A stretch of 64,000 bases of DNA, from positions 15,020,940 through 15,084,939 of the forward strand of contig NC_083655.1 of the NCBI RefSeq assembly GCF_963576545.1, given 5' to 3'. Both the position numbers and the translations under genes were made by a program. This DNA is from Limanda limanda (taxonomy: Eukaryota > Chordata > Actinopteri > Pleuronectiformes > Pleuronectidae). Each line of letters begins with the position of its first letter. The stretch's first letter is position 1. This document shows positions 37,228 to 51,300 of the stretch, one piece after another. The notes below the pieces were generated by a model. That model saw only the letters and a list, made by a program, of their open reading frames with translations, was not told where the DNA came from and made no database searches.

Positions 37228-38056
37228 TGTAGTGCAGTACGATGAAACCTCTGACAGTTTTCTGCTTGGTACTACCATGTTGTCGTATTAATGTCCTTGC
37301 AGAAATAAAAGATTGAATCATGTTTCAAAAGAAGAAAGACTGGGTTTCCCAGAGAATTAAAACAATCTATGGGGGGGGCGGGGGTGCACGTACCCGCACA
37401 TGACGATCACTCTCACCCACATAAAATCCTAGTGACATGTACACAGACTAATAGGGAATGACAAGTCCTCACATGAGAGAAAAAACTGCATTGCTACAGC
37501 TGAAACTATGTGTAGAAATGTTTTGATCATAATGAAACTGTGGGTGATAAATGGTTGGAAACACTGAAGGAACAAAAGAGTAGATTCTTGTGTCACTGGT
37601 GTCTAACAAACGTCAGGGACAACAAAGACATTTTTTCTAAAGGAAAACAATACAAATCACCACATTCCAAATGTCTCTGGTCACCTTGGTGCTTCTTGCT
37701 ACTGTCACTTTGACAATGTTCTCCCCCTGTTACCTAATCCCACAATCTGGCACAGAGAAGTCCCACGGCTACACACTCCAGGGTCCAGCATCTGAAACCA
37801 GGGACCCAAAGACCAGGTGTAATTACAGAAAATGTTGGCCATTTTCCAGCTAGAGCAGGGGTTAACTCTTAGTGCATTTAGCATTCTACTTTCCCTCTTA
37901 AGCTGCGGCTGAGGGTTATTACGGTGGTTACAGTGTTCACTGTTGTGTTGAAAGCAGAAAGACCACAGAGGCCAACGTTTCAGCTGAGGCAAATGAGAGG
38001 CTGCGGGCCTCCGGTGATTAATGAGAAGGCATGAGATTTTAAGAAGGAGGGCATGC

Positions 38057-38193
<137 letters not shown>

Positions 38194-41100
38194 GCAATAT
38201 TCTTCACCTGACATTCAAACCAATAATGCAAACTGAAGTAAAGTGCAAGAAAACTTCACTGATAGAAAGAGTGAGAGAAAGAGCAGGAAGAAAGATAAGG
38301 AAGGAGAGCGAAACGGATAAGAAACAAGTCGTTCTTATCAATGTTTCAGTATCAGCTACCGTACACACAGACACGGCACATATATATCTCAGTGTGTATA
38401 AGAATATATATAATATCGTGAATATATATTTCAAGTGACATAAAAAAGAGTCCTGCTGAAATTTAAAAAAACCTTGTTTGAAGATATCTGTTCAGCAACA
38501 CAAAACAACATAAGCCAAACACAAACAAGGCATCTATAATAAAATAGTGACAATGCAGCAGTTTTCAGACTCCACTGAGTGAGATAGCGTTTCTCTATAT
38601 TTAATTTGGAGTCACATCAAATCTCTGAGCTGGGAAAATGACAGAGAAGTTGCACTGCCATAAAGAATTGCATATCAGGGTTAAAATAAACTGTTTTAGA
38701 CGATGTTCCAATGTAAAACTGCAGAATATATGAGGTTGGGATGAACCATTTGTACAAATGGTCCCTGAAACTGATTTGTCTCTGCAGATTGGCCACTGCA
38801 ACACAGGAATTATATTTGAATTGTATATGGCTATTGCTTCCTTTCTCAACAACGCTTTTCACAAGCATCTATATTACAATGAACTAAGGGATGGAAACAA
38901 ACAATCTAACTACAAAGTAAACATTATGTATGTAAAGGGCACTTAAACCATTTGAAAAGTGAGTGTCCCACAGACCCTGGGAGACTGTTGTTTGCTGTTT
39001 TTTTAAAAATCAATCAAAACACTGCAATAGCTAGAATATAAATTATTATTGTAAGAGAAAGCAAAGGCATCTTTTTTGCCTTGTAATACTCAATGCTTGT
39101 GATGATTTTGTGGTCACATTGGGTGTTGGCACCGTTTCCCCTGTTAAACCTGAGAATAGATTATTCTCTCTCTTGTCAGCAGGTGGCCACGGCATCCGTT
39201 TTCTACCATATCAACTTGTTAACTCATGATAAGCGTGATTACTTTGTGTTGAGTGTGTTGGATAAAGTGTTGAAAGAGTGGTTGGAGAGGAGGCGAGAAA
39301 AATGGCCATATCTCAAAACATTTTTTTTTGATTACATAGTTCAAATACTTTATGCAGTGATAAGATATATTTTGTTGATTTGTTTCTATATTTAGAATTT
39401 TTGGATCAGCTGTATGTGTTTATTTAGCAAACCATTTTTCACCCAAACAGTCTGCTTTTGGATTTACGAGACAATTTCCGTAATTACACCATTTATTATT
39501 GTTTATCTACTTGTATAACCTTCTAGCTTATGTTCTTTAGAGAGTAGTGATGTGACGTTTTTGAAGTTGCTCCAAGAAATGACACCACAGTCAGCATAAA
39601 TGTGAATGGAGCACTGGAGGACCATTTCTATCACAGAGATTTAACGGTACAGGGAGCTGTCCATTCAGCACCACAAAACCACAGCACAAGCCAGAAGACC
39701 CACTGAGCATTAACAGCAACCGGGTCTGTTTTTCTACACCAGAGACATTAAGTCTATACCCATATTTATGAAGTAAAAAAAAAAACACAAAGATTTCCAT
39801 ATTCATTGTTTGTAATACCAAGAGGCCCTCTCAATTAAATCCCTGACCTCTAAGCTGAGTGCTGACAGCAGTGTTTAAGCAATGTTTAAGTAATCAGTGG
39901 CTCATTAGAGCTTAATGGGTCAGTGATAACACAGCAGCCATGAAACAGGGCAGCTTCTGGATGCTGAGAAGTGATATGTCATATAAACAATGTGCACAAA
40001 TACAGCAGCTTAAACCTGCATAAAGAACACAGAGTTTAATCTCCTCTGTACGACCTTCCTTCTTGCTCAAATACGTATGATTCAAATTCCATAATTATTT
40101 CAGACCAATATCTTCAACTTGAGGACGTTTTCTTTTCAAATTTGAACAATACACAAGTTAAAGTTAGCATAATTTAAAAAGTACATCCTGTCAAACACAA
40201 CAATCTTACACAATTTATGTTGTTCTGATCTTTTAAAGTCTGTAAATTCAAATGGATTAAACGGTTGGATCTGATCTCATTTGATGAAACAGATAGCCTT
40301 CAAAAAAAATAAAAGGAATAATAAATAGAAAGGGTTCTGTGGCCTTGAAGAACTGTAACAAACACAGACTAATCATTCCATTTGGACAGATTGGTCTGTG
40401 TACCTGTCAGCAGGCAGTGCTAGTTCATGTGTTTTGGGGTGTGGCTTTGACGAAGGGGCCAATGGGAGGGGTGGGAAGTATCTCTTGCATATTTTCGTAG
40501 ATAAATATACAAGGGATCTGCAGGACATGACACTGTACAAGTCAAAGTTCAGAAGGCACAACGTGGAAAGTGGAACAGCCAGAAGAGGAAACCCTCTGGA
40601 GAGGCAACTAATCAGAGGCAAAGATGAGAGAAGAAAAACATTTGTCTTTATACCAGAGTCCTGCCACCACATAATGATTAATGTGACATTTTATTATCAA
40701 GACGTTCTCATTGTTGGCAGCAATAACCACTGGTGTCAGGTAGTGAACGGACCAGAAGTGAAGGATTATAACTTATAACAGCTCAGGGTTCAGCTCTTCA
40801 ACTCAGTCAGTGAGCTCGCTGCTGAAGAAGCAGCGGGGGAGCAGATGTAAGCTGCCATTGCTGCTGATTTGTGGTCAGCTAAGAGAGTCAAACTCTGCCC
40901 AGACCCACTAATCACCATCAGCCAACATCATAATCACCATCATCTCCGCCATCGCCCCCGCGTCACCACTGAGTCATCGTGCTCCAGTAAGTCACATTAC
41001 CTGCTAAAGGAGCAGAGGTCTGGAAAATTCAATACAGCATCTTTTTCTTTGTTTGATTGTTATTCTTCTCCTCTTTTGTCGGTTGCAACTCTATTGTGCG

Positions 41101-41318
41101 CTGCTGTTCTGCTTGAAGGCTAAAGCACCATCCGATGGCCACGCATAATGAGCGCCTGCATTCATTGGCCTCCGCAAAAGATAACTCAGTCAGAATCGAT
41201 TCTCATGACTCAATGATCCCATTATCAAGCAGTTTTTATTCATCACTCCCTGTCGTCTTCAGAATCAAATATCTCGCTTGGGGAGGTTCAGGACCTTACC
41301 ACGTCAGTCCTGTGGATG

Positions 41319-41394
41319 TGTGTGTATTTGTCTGTGTCTGTGTGTATGTGTGTGTGTGTGTTTGTCTGAGTGTGTCTGTGTGTGCGTGTGTGTG
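41319..41394 (+). repeat. Interrupted GT microsatellite
   Basis: GT-rich tract with TTTGTCTG and TATG interruptions. Confidence 0.85.
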
Positions 41395-41549
41395 CTTTTA
41401 AGGGTAAAGACCAAATGATATTGGTACAACTGAGAGCCGATTCACTTTGAATCAAATTGTCGGTAGCTGAGAGTGTATCTGGGTGAGAGAGTAACAAAGC
41501 ATAGGAGAGGGTGAGCAAGGCTAAGATGACCCTAGCCTCTTTTCTACTG

Positions 41550-41660
41550 GTTGAAAAACCCACTAACACTTACTAACATCTGGCTTTTGTCTGAGATGGG
41601 AATGGCATTCACTCACAGGTCAAATGACTGCAGTAGTGATGGAAACATCTGAGTGAACAA
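41550..41660 (-). repeat. Dispersed fish repeat family C, copy 3 (inverted)
   Basis: Plus strand reads GGTTGAAAAACCCACTAACA then AACATCTGGCTTTTGTCTGA then GATGGGAATGGCATTC, the reverse complement of the family core, so this copy is in the opposite orientation to the other two. Confidence 0.65.
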
Positions 41661-42139
41661 ATGTCTTTCTCTCTAATTTGTCAGTCTAGACGCGGATGCT
41701 GCACTGATAATGTCGGATAATTATCTATCCATAAATCTGCAAAAGATCATCATCATATCAATTTGTAATCATAATTTTTTATTTATTTTCCAAAGACACA
41801 CACAGTGCAGATGTGTTTTCTCTTCTATATAAGCCCTTGGCCTCCCATTCATCTCTGTATTTATTACACTATTCAATCATATCTCAATGAAATCTGAATA
41901 AATACACTGGTTTCATTTGATAAACATGCTGACGTTTAAAATCGAATGATACCACTGACAGCTCGAGATACACTGCAGTAGATATAATGATATATTTAAC
42001 AAGTTTTATAATCTTATAATCTTCAGAATGTACACACTAGATGATTTGTTCAGAACGTACGACCACACACTTGCTGTTTGTAGGAAACAATTTCCCAGTG
42101 GTGATTCCAGAGACTTGAAGTCTCACCGAAACTCGCAAT

Positions 42140-42215
42140 ATCTTCTTCTTCTTCTTCAGTTTCTTTTTGGCGATTGGCAAACAACTTCTGCATCACCACC
42201 ACCTTCTGGAGTGTA
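42140..42215 (+). repeat. Short fish repeat fragment (CTTCTTC...TTGGCAAACAACTT)
   Basis: CTTCTTCTTCTTCTTCAG, GGCGATTGGCAAACAACTTC, TGCATCACCACCACCTTCTG and GGAGTGTAGAG follow the order of a common teleost repeat. Confidence 0.5.
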
Positions 42216-43036
42216 GAGCAGTCGCCTGATAAAATGTGACTTCAGAAGAAATACTAACGTGGAAGAGGACCGACGTTCTATGTTCTGTTTTGCAGCGAAA
42301 AAAACAAACAAACAAAACTATGGTCGCAGACATGGCTGAGAAGTTGTATACATTTTGCAGCTCTAGCTGGATTTGAGTTGGAAATATATTGTTGTTTTAG
42401 TCACAGCTGTTCGGTGACTAAATGGGCAGATAGTCTGCACCGAGGGACCTCCAGTAGGAAATGCTCCATGATTGTCTGAAAGGGAAAATCGTGACTAAAA
42501 CTATCCCGATTATCCTCTCGTAGTGTGCAGCAGCCTCTACAGGAGTGAGTTGGGTTTTTCCTGATACCACTTACTATATATGCAAGTGTTGTCCCCCCCG
42601 AATCGCTTATAGATACCAAGTCTTCAGAGAGGTGGTGGGGGCTGTGAGTGAAGGAGAGGTCAATGAGGGGATTCGTCACCAGCCCCTGACAGGAGGGACC
42701 ATTATGCACGACGAAGACAGGGGTGGGGGAGTTGAAAAAAAGGCTCCTCCATTAATGAAATGGGTCACCGCATGAATGTTGAATGTGCTCCGTCGACAGT
42801 GAGAAAGAGAAAAAATGCCTCAGATATGGACCATATCTGTGCCGAGACCCCTTTTCTACACAATGGAGGAATCTGGACACAAAAAGTCTTTGTGAGAAAT
42901 CAGCTCGCATGTCGGCTCAGTGGAACTCAAGAAGATCGTGAACTCTGTGGTAAACGTTTGAAATATCATGTGGTATATATCCATATATATATTCATATAA
43001 GTATCGTGGACGGAATCAAAGATGATACTTGCCTGC

Positions 43037-43071
<35 letters not shown>
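43037..43071 (+). repeat. GT microsatellite
   Basis: About 15 GT units after a GTGAGT start; short CA units follow at 43107-43127. Confidence 0.9.
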
Positions 43072-44257
43072 CATGTGTTTGTGGAAGGAAGTGTGCCTGA
43101 AGTCTACACACATACACACAAACACACCCGGACTTGGCTGTGGATATTCTGCATATGTTGCCACTGATTCCATGTAAAGAACTCCCCCTTGTGTTTTTCT
43201 CCTCTTCTTTTTCCTCCCTCATATTCTCCCGCAGGTGGATGTGATGACAGTGATAACGCAGAGGGAGATTTACAGGGAGAACGGAGAGGAAGTCCCTCTC
43301 TCCATCAGTTCATCATTGTTATTGCATTTTTTTGGTTCCTATACACTTAGTCAGGGGGAGGTTCCTGGGTCTGACGGCCCACTGCGTGATTGGTCCAGAT
43401 CTATCTATCACTCCAGATCTTTTTGGACAAGCCTCCACACTCCCATAGTTTAATCTAATGATATTCTTTTGTTGATAAAACATGTTTTGCCCTAACTGTT
43501 GCTCTGTCATGTCGTCCTCCTCTTGTGTTTTTGAGCTTGTGGTCGTCTCGTTCCCACACAACATATACCGGTGGAGTGCGAGTGGTCTGGTCATGCAGGG
43601 AACATCAGCAGCACACTCTTCCAGTCTGAGGAAATAAATCCAATTTGTTGCCTGTGCCGGCTTCTAATAATGGTAAACCCACTGGGAGGGAAATCAATGC
43701 TCAAAATATAAGATCTGCATTATGCAGCACTGCGGCGCTCAATAGGAAAACAAGCGATATTGTATCAAGCTGAAGTGTAACCTTCATTCTCTGAGGAGGG
43801 AAATGAGTGTTGCCTCATCCCTGAGACGGGGAGAGGGATTTGTTGAGGCGAGGCCTCCTGTCCTCTGCTCTGCAGATAAAATCTTCATGTCACTCGTGGC
43901 TTTGCTCCTCATATCTCTGGCCCCAGTCGATTCCTCTGGTCTCTGATAAACAGAGAGGAATTGGCTAGCACACATTCTGTGGGTTCAATTTCAGTGACAT
44001 GGCGGCTTATCATTTGATTTTATTTGTACATAAAGCTTTCAGAGACTTGATTTTATCTTACACTTGAGCTGTTCTCTACTTCTAACACTGTTCCCAGGAT
44101 TTCATTTTCATGTTCATCGCGGCTGGGAGACTTCAGACGAGACCCCACAGGTGAAGTAAAATAATTTAGATTTTGGAATATTCTGTATATCTCTAGTATA
44201 ATCACCCTTTGGGATTTCTGACTACTGGTAGTGTTTTGCAGTAATTTTATTTCATCA

Positions 44258-44320
44258 GCCAAGGAGGTTATGTTATTATTGCTGTCAGAGGGATTACGCA
44301 AAAATACTTTTTTCATGCTC
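44258..44320 (+). repeat. CCAAGGAGGTTATG fish repeat, short fragment
   Basis: CAGCCAAGGAGGTTATG followed by GGATTACGCAAAAATA matches the 5' part of the same family as 23449-23710. Confidence 0.5.
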
Positions 44321-47300
44321 AATCCTGCCACCAGCTTCAAACAGTTCTGGTGAAGACCAGTTGGTGGCGATGATGGGTGAACAAAGACAGAAAAGGGCGA
44401 ACCGAGACGAAGATAAAGGGATTTATAAAAGCTTTGCTTTATGTGCAGAAAATTAAAGTTTGCTATACCTCACTGATGCACACAATAAGTAACACAACTA
44501 AATAAATGACTTTAAATAATTGCTTACTTAATATTTTGTGATGAACTAACTTCTACTGCAACTGCATCATTTTGACTGAAAATTATATTTTCTTGACACA
44601 TAAAGACCTCTGTCTTAGAGCTTGAAAATCAATTTCCTGGTGAAAATGCAGAGTGAATGCTAAGTTGGTAAACACTGCAGGATGCCACCACTCCAGAAAG
44701 TTAAGCAAAGCTGTCCTGTGCAAAAAGAAAAGGAAAACAAAACTGCTGAATCAGCTTTCGTACAAACCAACAGATCAGGTGAAATCTGATTTTTTTTTTC
44801 ACGTGAGCAATCAGTTTCTTAAGTCACCAGTCATTTCAAAGTTTGATCTGCCTGGAAAGCAGAGATTGCCTCCTTCATGTCACAGCAATTTATCACACAA
44901 CCTGCACCTAAACAGGTTTCTATAGGCAGCCTTCTCTGAAGCACTGCCTCATCTGCAGGGACTTCATTCAGGCTGAAAACAACTTAAAGTCAACACTCGG
45001 CTGTTTGTGTCATGAATAATAATAAAAACAAGAAATATCAGGGCTCTTGTGAAAGTACAGCACAATAGGCTTAAGCTGGATTGTCTATGGAAAGAGTCAA
45101 TTCAGCAAACAGAGACTAAGCAGTGGAAATCCATCCTTCTTTCATCCTGCTATTTGTATGTGAGAGTGGTCGGCAGGGAGGGGGAAAGACGGGAGGTTTT
45201 TAAAAATGCAGAGAGGAGAGTTTTTGCCTGGAGAAAGTTAGTTTATGTGTGGAAACACTCTGGGTCACCCACACTTCTGTTCACCTTCTAAAGACGGACA
45301 CCTGAAATGTGCCGCTCAGACAGACGCCCTTGAACACTGACAATAAAGTTTCCTTCAAGAACATATTTTTTCTCAGAATAAAAACAACACGCAGAACAAC
45401 AGACACTTTGTTCTTCCGTTCATTCCCTGAACCTTGGAGAAACTGGTTGTTTTACTTTTCCTTTTCCTTTCACAGTATAAAGTGTCTGAGTGGTGTAGCT
45501 GAGATCTCAGGTGTAATAATGCAAGTGTATGTACATGAATCACACTTGTCAAACCAAATTCTCATAATTTAATCAACTTGCATTTTTACTTCAAATTTAG
45601 TTGAATTCAATTTTAAGACAATACATGCTGAGTAAACATAATGAAATGCCCATTTTCTCTCAAAATGAACTTCAGTTCTTCGGGTTGAGATGGGCTCAGG
45701 GTACAAGAGTTTTAAAATCCGGACCGATTTTTTTAATCAGGTTGCATCATACACTGTCTGCAAATATTCTCCACTCTAATCTCAAACATGCACACACTAC
45801 AGGATTTGAATTTAATGGCACATCACACACTACAGGATATTTTTTAAGATTATTGCTCCAGAGGAAGTGACACGTCATTGCTCTTCCTCTCATGAGGAAA
45901 AAGATGCAAACAAGTAGTAAGACAACTTTCTCAGTCAATAGGTTTTGCAGTGATGTCAAATGAAAGCAGAATAAACGAGTCTGGGTGATAGAATGCTTGG
46001 GGAGATACATTTAACAACTCAGCTGTCCCCTGCACTCATACTGTATACAATGATTCTGCTGGTAGTAGCCACACAACCAGATAATCAGGACCAAACATCG
46101 GTACGACCAAGGTTCCCGACTCCCCTATTAAGTTCATCTCACAGCCCCCAGTGCGACGGACAATGAAACATATTGTTCCCTCATTTCAGACAAAATACAG
46201 TTGCCTTGCAAGAAATGATGTTCCCTTTCGCGTAACCCTGTGGGTGCCTCCAAATTAAAAGTTTGGAGGCAATTAACGGTTTGTTACGATGGAGTATTAG
46301 AGCCGTATTGAAGATTTCAAGGATGAAGTCGTAATTAAGAAGAAATCTTAATATTACAAGAATAAAAGAGTATTATTATGAAAAAATTCTGAATATTAGA
46401 AGAAAAAAGGTGTAACTTAATGTGAAATTCATACTGTAATATGACTATCTCATAATACTATCACTTTGTTCTTGCATTACTATGTACTCGTTCTCAACGG
46501 CAGATTCTTTGCCTTTTAATTGGCCTCCACTTTGTGAATCAAGCAATACATTTAATTTCTTCCTAAGTGCCTATATTTAGAATTTTAACAATGACAGTGG
46601 TAATATGTCTCTGCCGCTAGCGTGCTTTCAAACATGTCACTGCTCCCTGATAAAAGCTAATTAATTATCTGAACCGAGGCTTGATTGACAGCAGAAGCAT
46701 CACCACGCAAGAATATTTCCGTCCTGCCATCCAGTAATATCCCTGTTTTTGTCTGTTGCCATAAAGGACACAGACGTGGTGCCGATGGTTCCATGTTGCC
46801 AGCAGCCATATGCAGATGACAGTGCACAGGCAGCTGGGGCCTCTAGATACGGTGCACTGCACTTCTGCTGCTGCTGCCAACGCAACGCACTTCATATTCT
46901 GCCTCCGCCTATACACTACCGCAGCTTTCAAATCCACCCCCACCTCTCTTTATTCTTACCTTCACCGTTCACATGTGCACTGCTTGGGGAGGTTCGCTGC
47001 TGCTGGGAATAACCAATTAATTGGAGAGAAGGGGTCAACTTATATATTAATACCGCCTCTCACAGATACACACCCACCACAGCTGGGTCCAGATGAGTAT
47101 ATGTTTGAGTAAATTACTGTTTACTGTTGGTCGTTGGGTAACATCACTGTAGCCTGAGAGAAGGGGGATGCAGGTGGCTTTGTCTTGAGGCTCCACAACA
47201 GAAGGAACTAATATACCACATTTTGGTTTATTTCATACAGGGAGGTTTCTCTGTCTGTCGGCTCGTCCCTGCTCCTCTGCAGCTTGTTCCCAAAAACTTT

Positions 47301-47804
47301 TAAGATGCCGTTGTCCTCTTCCAGAGCACAGGAGCAGTTTGAGCAAGTTCCTGCCATGAGTGATTCTAATTTCCTTTGAGCTCCTCAACCTGGCAGACGT
47401 AGGCAGGGAGGGCGTCAGCAAGAGATGAACCGGGGTGGGTTGGGGGCGATCAAAGGCAGGGAGGTGGAGAAGTGGCCTGGACAGAAGTCAGGAGGAAGAA
47501 GGAGGCGAGAGACAAAGGGCATAGATAGGCAGCTGCAGGCTGTTGGGCTCTGTTTGAGGCTTCACTGAGTTCTGTCAGTAACAAGCACAGATACAGATCA
47601 GCTGAGGACCGGTGTCATACTGAGATAAATGAAGGTGTGGAACTGGTCAAAGAAAGAGCGGGACCTCTGTGACGTCCACTGGGGAATAACATCTGGAAAC
47701 AAAGACGCTACGTATCGGCAGGTGACCATGAACCTTCATTCAGACTTCAAATTCAGAGGCAGTCTATAGGTCAACCATTATGAAACTACCTTAAGATTCC
47801 TCTT

Positions 47805-48330
47805 CGGCTGGAGAGAACATTTACTCAAGTACTGCACAAGTACTAGGGGTGGGAATTGGCAAAGATGTGATGATTCAATAGTATTGCGATGTTTGGGCCT
47901 TTCAAAAAATGAGGAAAATAAGACTGCTCAACTCACTTCAAATGTCACATCTAATTCTGTGAACAACACTGTCTTCTACACATTAACTGAAGTGCAAAAA
48001 CTAAGAAAGGGTAGTGCAAAAACTTTGACCTTGAACATTCAGGACAAAGGACCTTTGTAATTATTTTCTGAATAGGAGACCTCTAGCATGAATGCTGAGC
48101 TCCCAGCACATAACTTACAATTATTTAAATACAATACAGTAACATAAAGCATAAAGTTACTGAACAGAATCGATTTTTTCTCTAACAAGTACTCTTACAT
48201 GTGGGTTACTGTACTCTACTTGAGTGTATCTGTTTAAAGCTATTCTACACCTTTACTGAATTTCAGAGGGGATACTTATTTGAAAGATAATGCATGGATT
48301 AAGATTTGTTTACAGTTTAAAAGCTCATAA
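47805..48330 (+). repeat. Diverged TACTCAAGTACTG/ACTTGAGTAT fish repeat, split by a hAT insertion
   Basis: The left part ends TTACTCAAGTACTGCAC and the right part resumes CTGTACTCTACTTGAGTGTATC, then continues in the AT-rich style of this very common teleost dispersed repeat. The hAT element at 47844-48184 interrupts it. Boundaries are approximate. Confidence 0.6.
47844..48184 (+). mobile_element. hAT-like non-autonomous element with 8-bp target duplication
   Basis: 341-bp element starting TAGGGGTGGGAATTGG, the common hAT terminal motif, and ending CGATTTTTTCTCTA, a decayed inverse of it (all differences near the tip are G-to-A on that strand). It is flanked by ACAAGTAC at 47836-47843 and 48185-48192, a perfect 8-bp duplication. 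No coding capacity. It is nested inside an older acttgag-type repeat, whose halves lie on both sides. Confidence 0.8.
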
Positions 48331-51300
48331 AATACATTGTATGGTTAGAGATCAGATCCAAACTTTTATGCTTCTTAAAATGTGTCCTTATAAAGTCCTC
48401 TGTCATATTTATGAATGGCAGTGAGTTATGAGTTATTCCATCTAGATTGACATCATCACCTAGAGAAGTCAAATTTATCCCCATATTAATGCTGGCACCC
48501 TTTGCAGGAAGCCCACTCCCTTTGTTACCTACTGTACTGTATATAAAGGGAAATGTTATATATTGATTCATTATTGTCAAACCAATATATGCTTTATTAG
48601 TATATTAGTTATAGGAGACATTATTCTGCAGATTGAGTTTTTTTACTTTTGCTACTTTAAGCTCATTTTCATGTACTCACATTAGAGACATTAGAGAAAA
48701 CCTCACTTAGTGTTCAGCCAAAAAAAGGGTGGGGATCACTTACAGCCATTTAACGAACAAGTGGCGTGGATGTTAACAGATGGTCCAAGTTATCTGGACC
48801 AATCACAAGGCCCATCCTACAAACATGGCACTCTCCCACACAATGACTAATGCTGACTGCTGATTCAAAAACCTGAAATGCAGAGCACAGCGCAAGGTGA
48901 GCTGAATAGATGCTTGTGGTGGCACGGAGAGAGGCAGACGGAGTGAGACTAAGGAGGGTAGACAAGTGGAATGACTTATTCAGGGGGGGGGAAGTGGGCA
49001 GCAAGAAACATGAAATTAGCACAAATAGATTATCTGTCGTCCAGGGGCCGGCCTAAGAGCAAGCCAAGCACTATGGTGGGAGAGGGAGCGGGGAGAAAAA
49101 GCAGATTGACTTCTTGTTTGTTCCTCCCTTAGGGGAGAGCCGATAGAGCCATCACTCACCAAACTGCTGATCTGTAGTTGAAACAGCTGTATCCAAAAGC
49201 ACACATGCACTAAAGTACACGCCGATTAGAATGCACCAATAGCATGACCCCTGCACCCCGGGACAGATGAAGTGTCTAATCTCCTACATATGGTATATAT
49301 TTTGTGCGCCTCAGATAAGAGCTACCCCTTTATCACACTTGTGAATATTATTGATTTGCACTCGTGTGGACTTGATCCAAATATCTAAAGAGTAGCAGCG
49401 GCGCTTGGGTGTTTATGATTCATCCCCAGTGTTAGTGTAATGTGCTGCGCTGCATTTGGCACAAGCTCACAAAGACACAGTCCTCTTATTGCAGTTACGC
49501 GGTGTAATGTTCCAAATGAATAAATAAATACACATCTGATCGCTGCGGATGGATTTCGCTTCAGCTTGGGTCAATGAGTCAATCAGTCTCCACGTACGAT
49601 TCAATATGTTTTGGAGGACTGATCTGAATCCATACAGTGCTTCACCGATGGAAACAATTTCACCGGTGTAACATCCAGATTCACAGATTGGGTTGAACAC
49701 TTCGCATTCCTGTAACATTAAAGCAGCAGGAGATAGATAAAGTCTTTTTTTATTTATTCCACACATTCTAATCTCTTGAGAATATCATTTTTAATATACT
49801 ATGTGCACCCTGGAGCCATCATCAGGCAAGAGGTCTGGTGAGCTTACTCCTTTCAGGTGAACTCACAACTGCAATATTTACTTCTACAATTTCTCGGATT
49901 TCAGGGCCTGAAGAAAAAGGCGAGACCATTCCTCACCCAAGATGAGTTTTGAATATGCAAAGTTATACTGTAAGTGAGCTCAAGCGTACAGTAGCAGTTA
50001 AAGCCAGACCAAGAGTATTATCTTGAGAATCGGGGGTTCATTGTCAGCATGGGGATATACAGTCAAAGAGGTAGTTTCCTTCCGTGAGGCCGCGGGAAAT
50101 CTAGACCAGAGTAAAAAGGTCTACTAACCGATTCTTCCCCTCCCTGGTCTACCCTGCGGTCAAAGTGATTGTGAACCCTTAAGGTTGTTTCTCTTCTTCC
50201 CCGATAATGTCCTGCGGCAGACATATGCTCTATCACAACTCGCACTGCTGTAAACTTGCGAAATCAAACTTTTGCTTTCCCCTACGTTCTGTTTTCTGCA
50301 CCCAAACAGAAGAACAAGCTGGAAACGTTGTTCACAATATGGGGCGTATATTTTTATCAATGCACTGACAGCAGGAGATGGGATTGGAAAAATATAGCAC
50401 GAGTAGTAATAAGCAGAATGTGTTGCCGGATTCAGAGCTCGTTTGCATCTTCAGTCCCCAAAAGAGCTTTTCTGGTTCATTCTGGCAATTCAAAAGTGCC
50501 AGAAGTCCCACCTAGAGTTCTCGCAATGCTATTCTTTGGTTTGTGGTGGGTGGTGTATTTGCAGCTACACTGTGTGCTAGGTGTTTATCCCTCAAATAGC
50601 TCTAGAGGTTTGGAGTGGGGCTGGGTCTTCTCTTATAATTCAAGACAACGACCCAAATCTGCAGAGGACAACCTGACAACGACCGGGAGTTGCGGGAAAA
50701 TGAGAGAAAACCAGGAGCCAGAACGAGATCTGTTTTAGTCGCCCGAATCTTCTCCTACTTTAATTACACTGTATTGATCACAGGGTGCGGGAGGAAGAGG
50801 AGGGGGGGAGGGAGGAGGTGGAGCGAAGGGGGGGGAGTGACAGCTGGTGAAATTGCCGGCTGCGGTTACTGTAAAGCACGGGGAAAAAACAGAGGCGGGA
50901 GCAATTACGCCAAAGTCATACAGTAGATAATTAGAAAATCTTCCCAAGCTCGCCACGCTTTCTCTCTCTCTCCAACACAAACCCATTTTGCGCGGCTGCT
51001 ACAATGGAACAGTGAGCGTATCAGATTCATTAAAGTCATCGGGCAGTGTGCACTGTTCACATCCATCTCACAGCTCCATGCTTGGTTTGATTTGAAATTC
51101 TTTGCATTGATTTCCCCCTCTCCAGCGACTTTGGTGCAGGCCTTCCCTGTAATCAAGCCCAACGGAATGGTCATGCATGACACTTATGGCTTCACCTGCA
51201 ACAACTTATAGCAACAGATGCGAGACGACCACTTCTGCAGAGTTGCGCTCCTTCCCTCTCTATCTGTTCTGGGTTGACCTACTTCGGCAAAGAGCTTAAG

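Noticed and set aside
40398..40778. 126-codon plus-strand frame
   Set aside because: No recognisable motif; length can arise by chance in 64 kb.
50256..50738. 160-codon plus-strand frame
   Set aside because: Complex composition but no recognisable domain, signal or splice structure; antisense in an intron.
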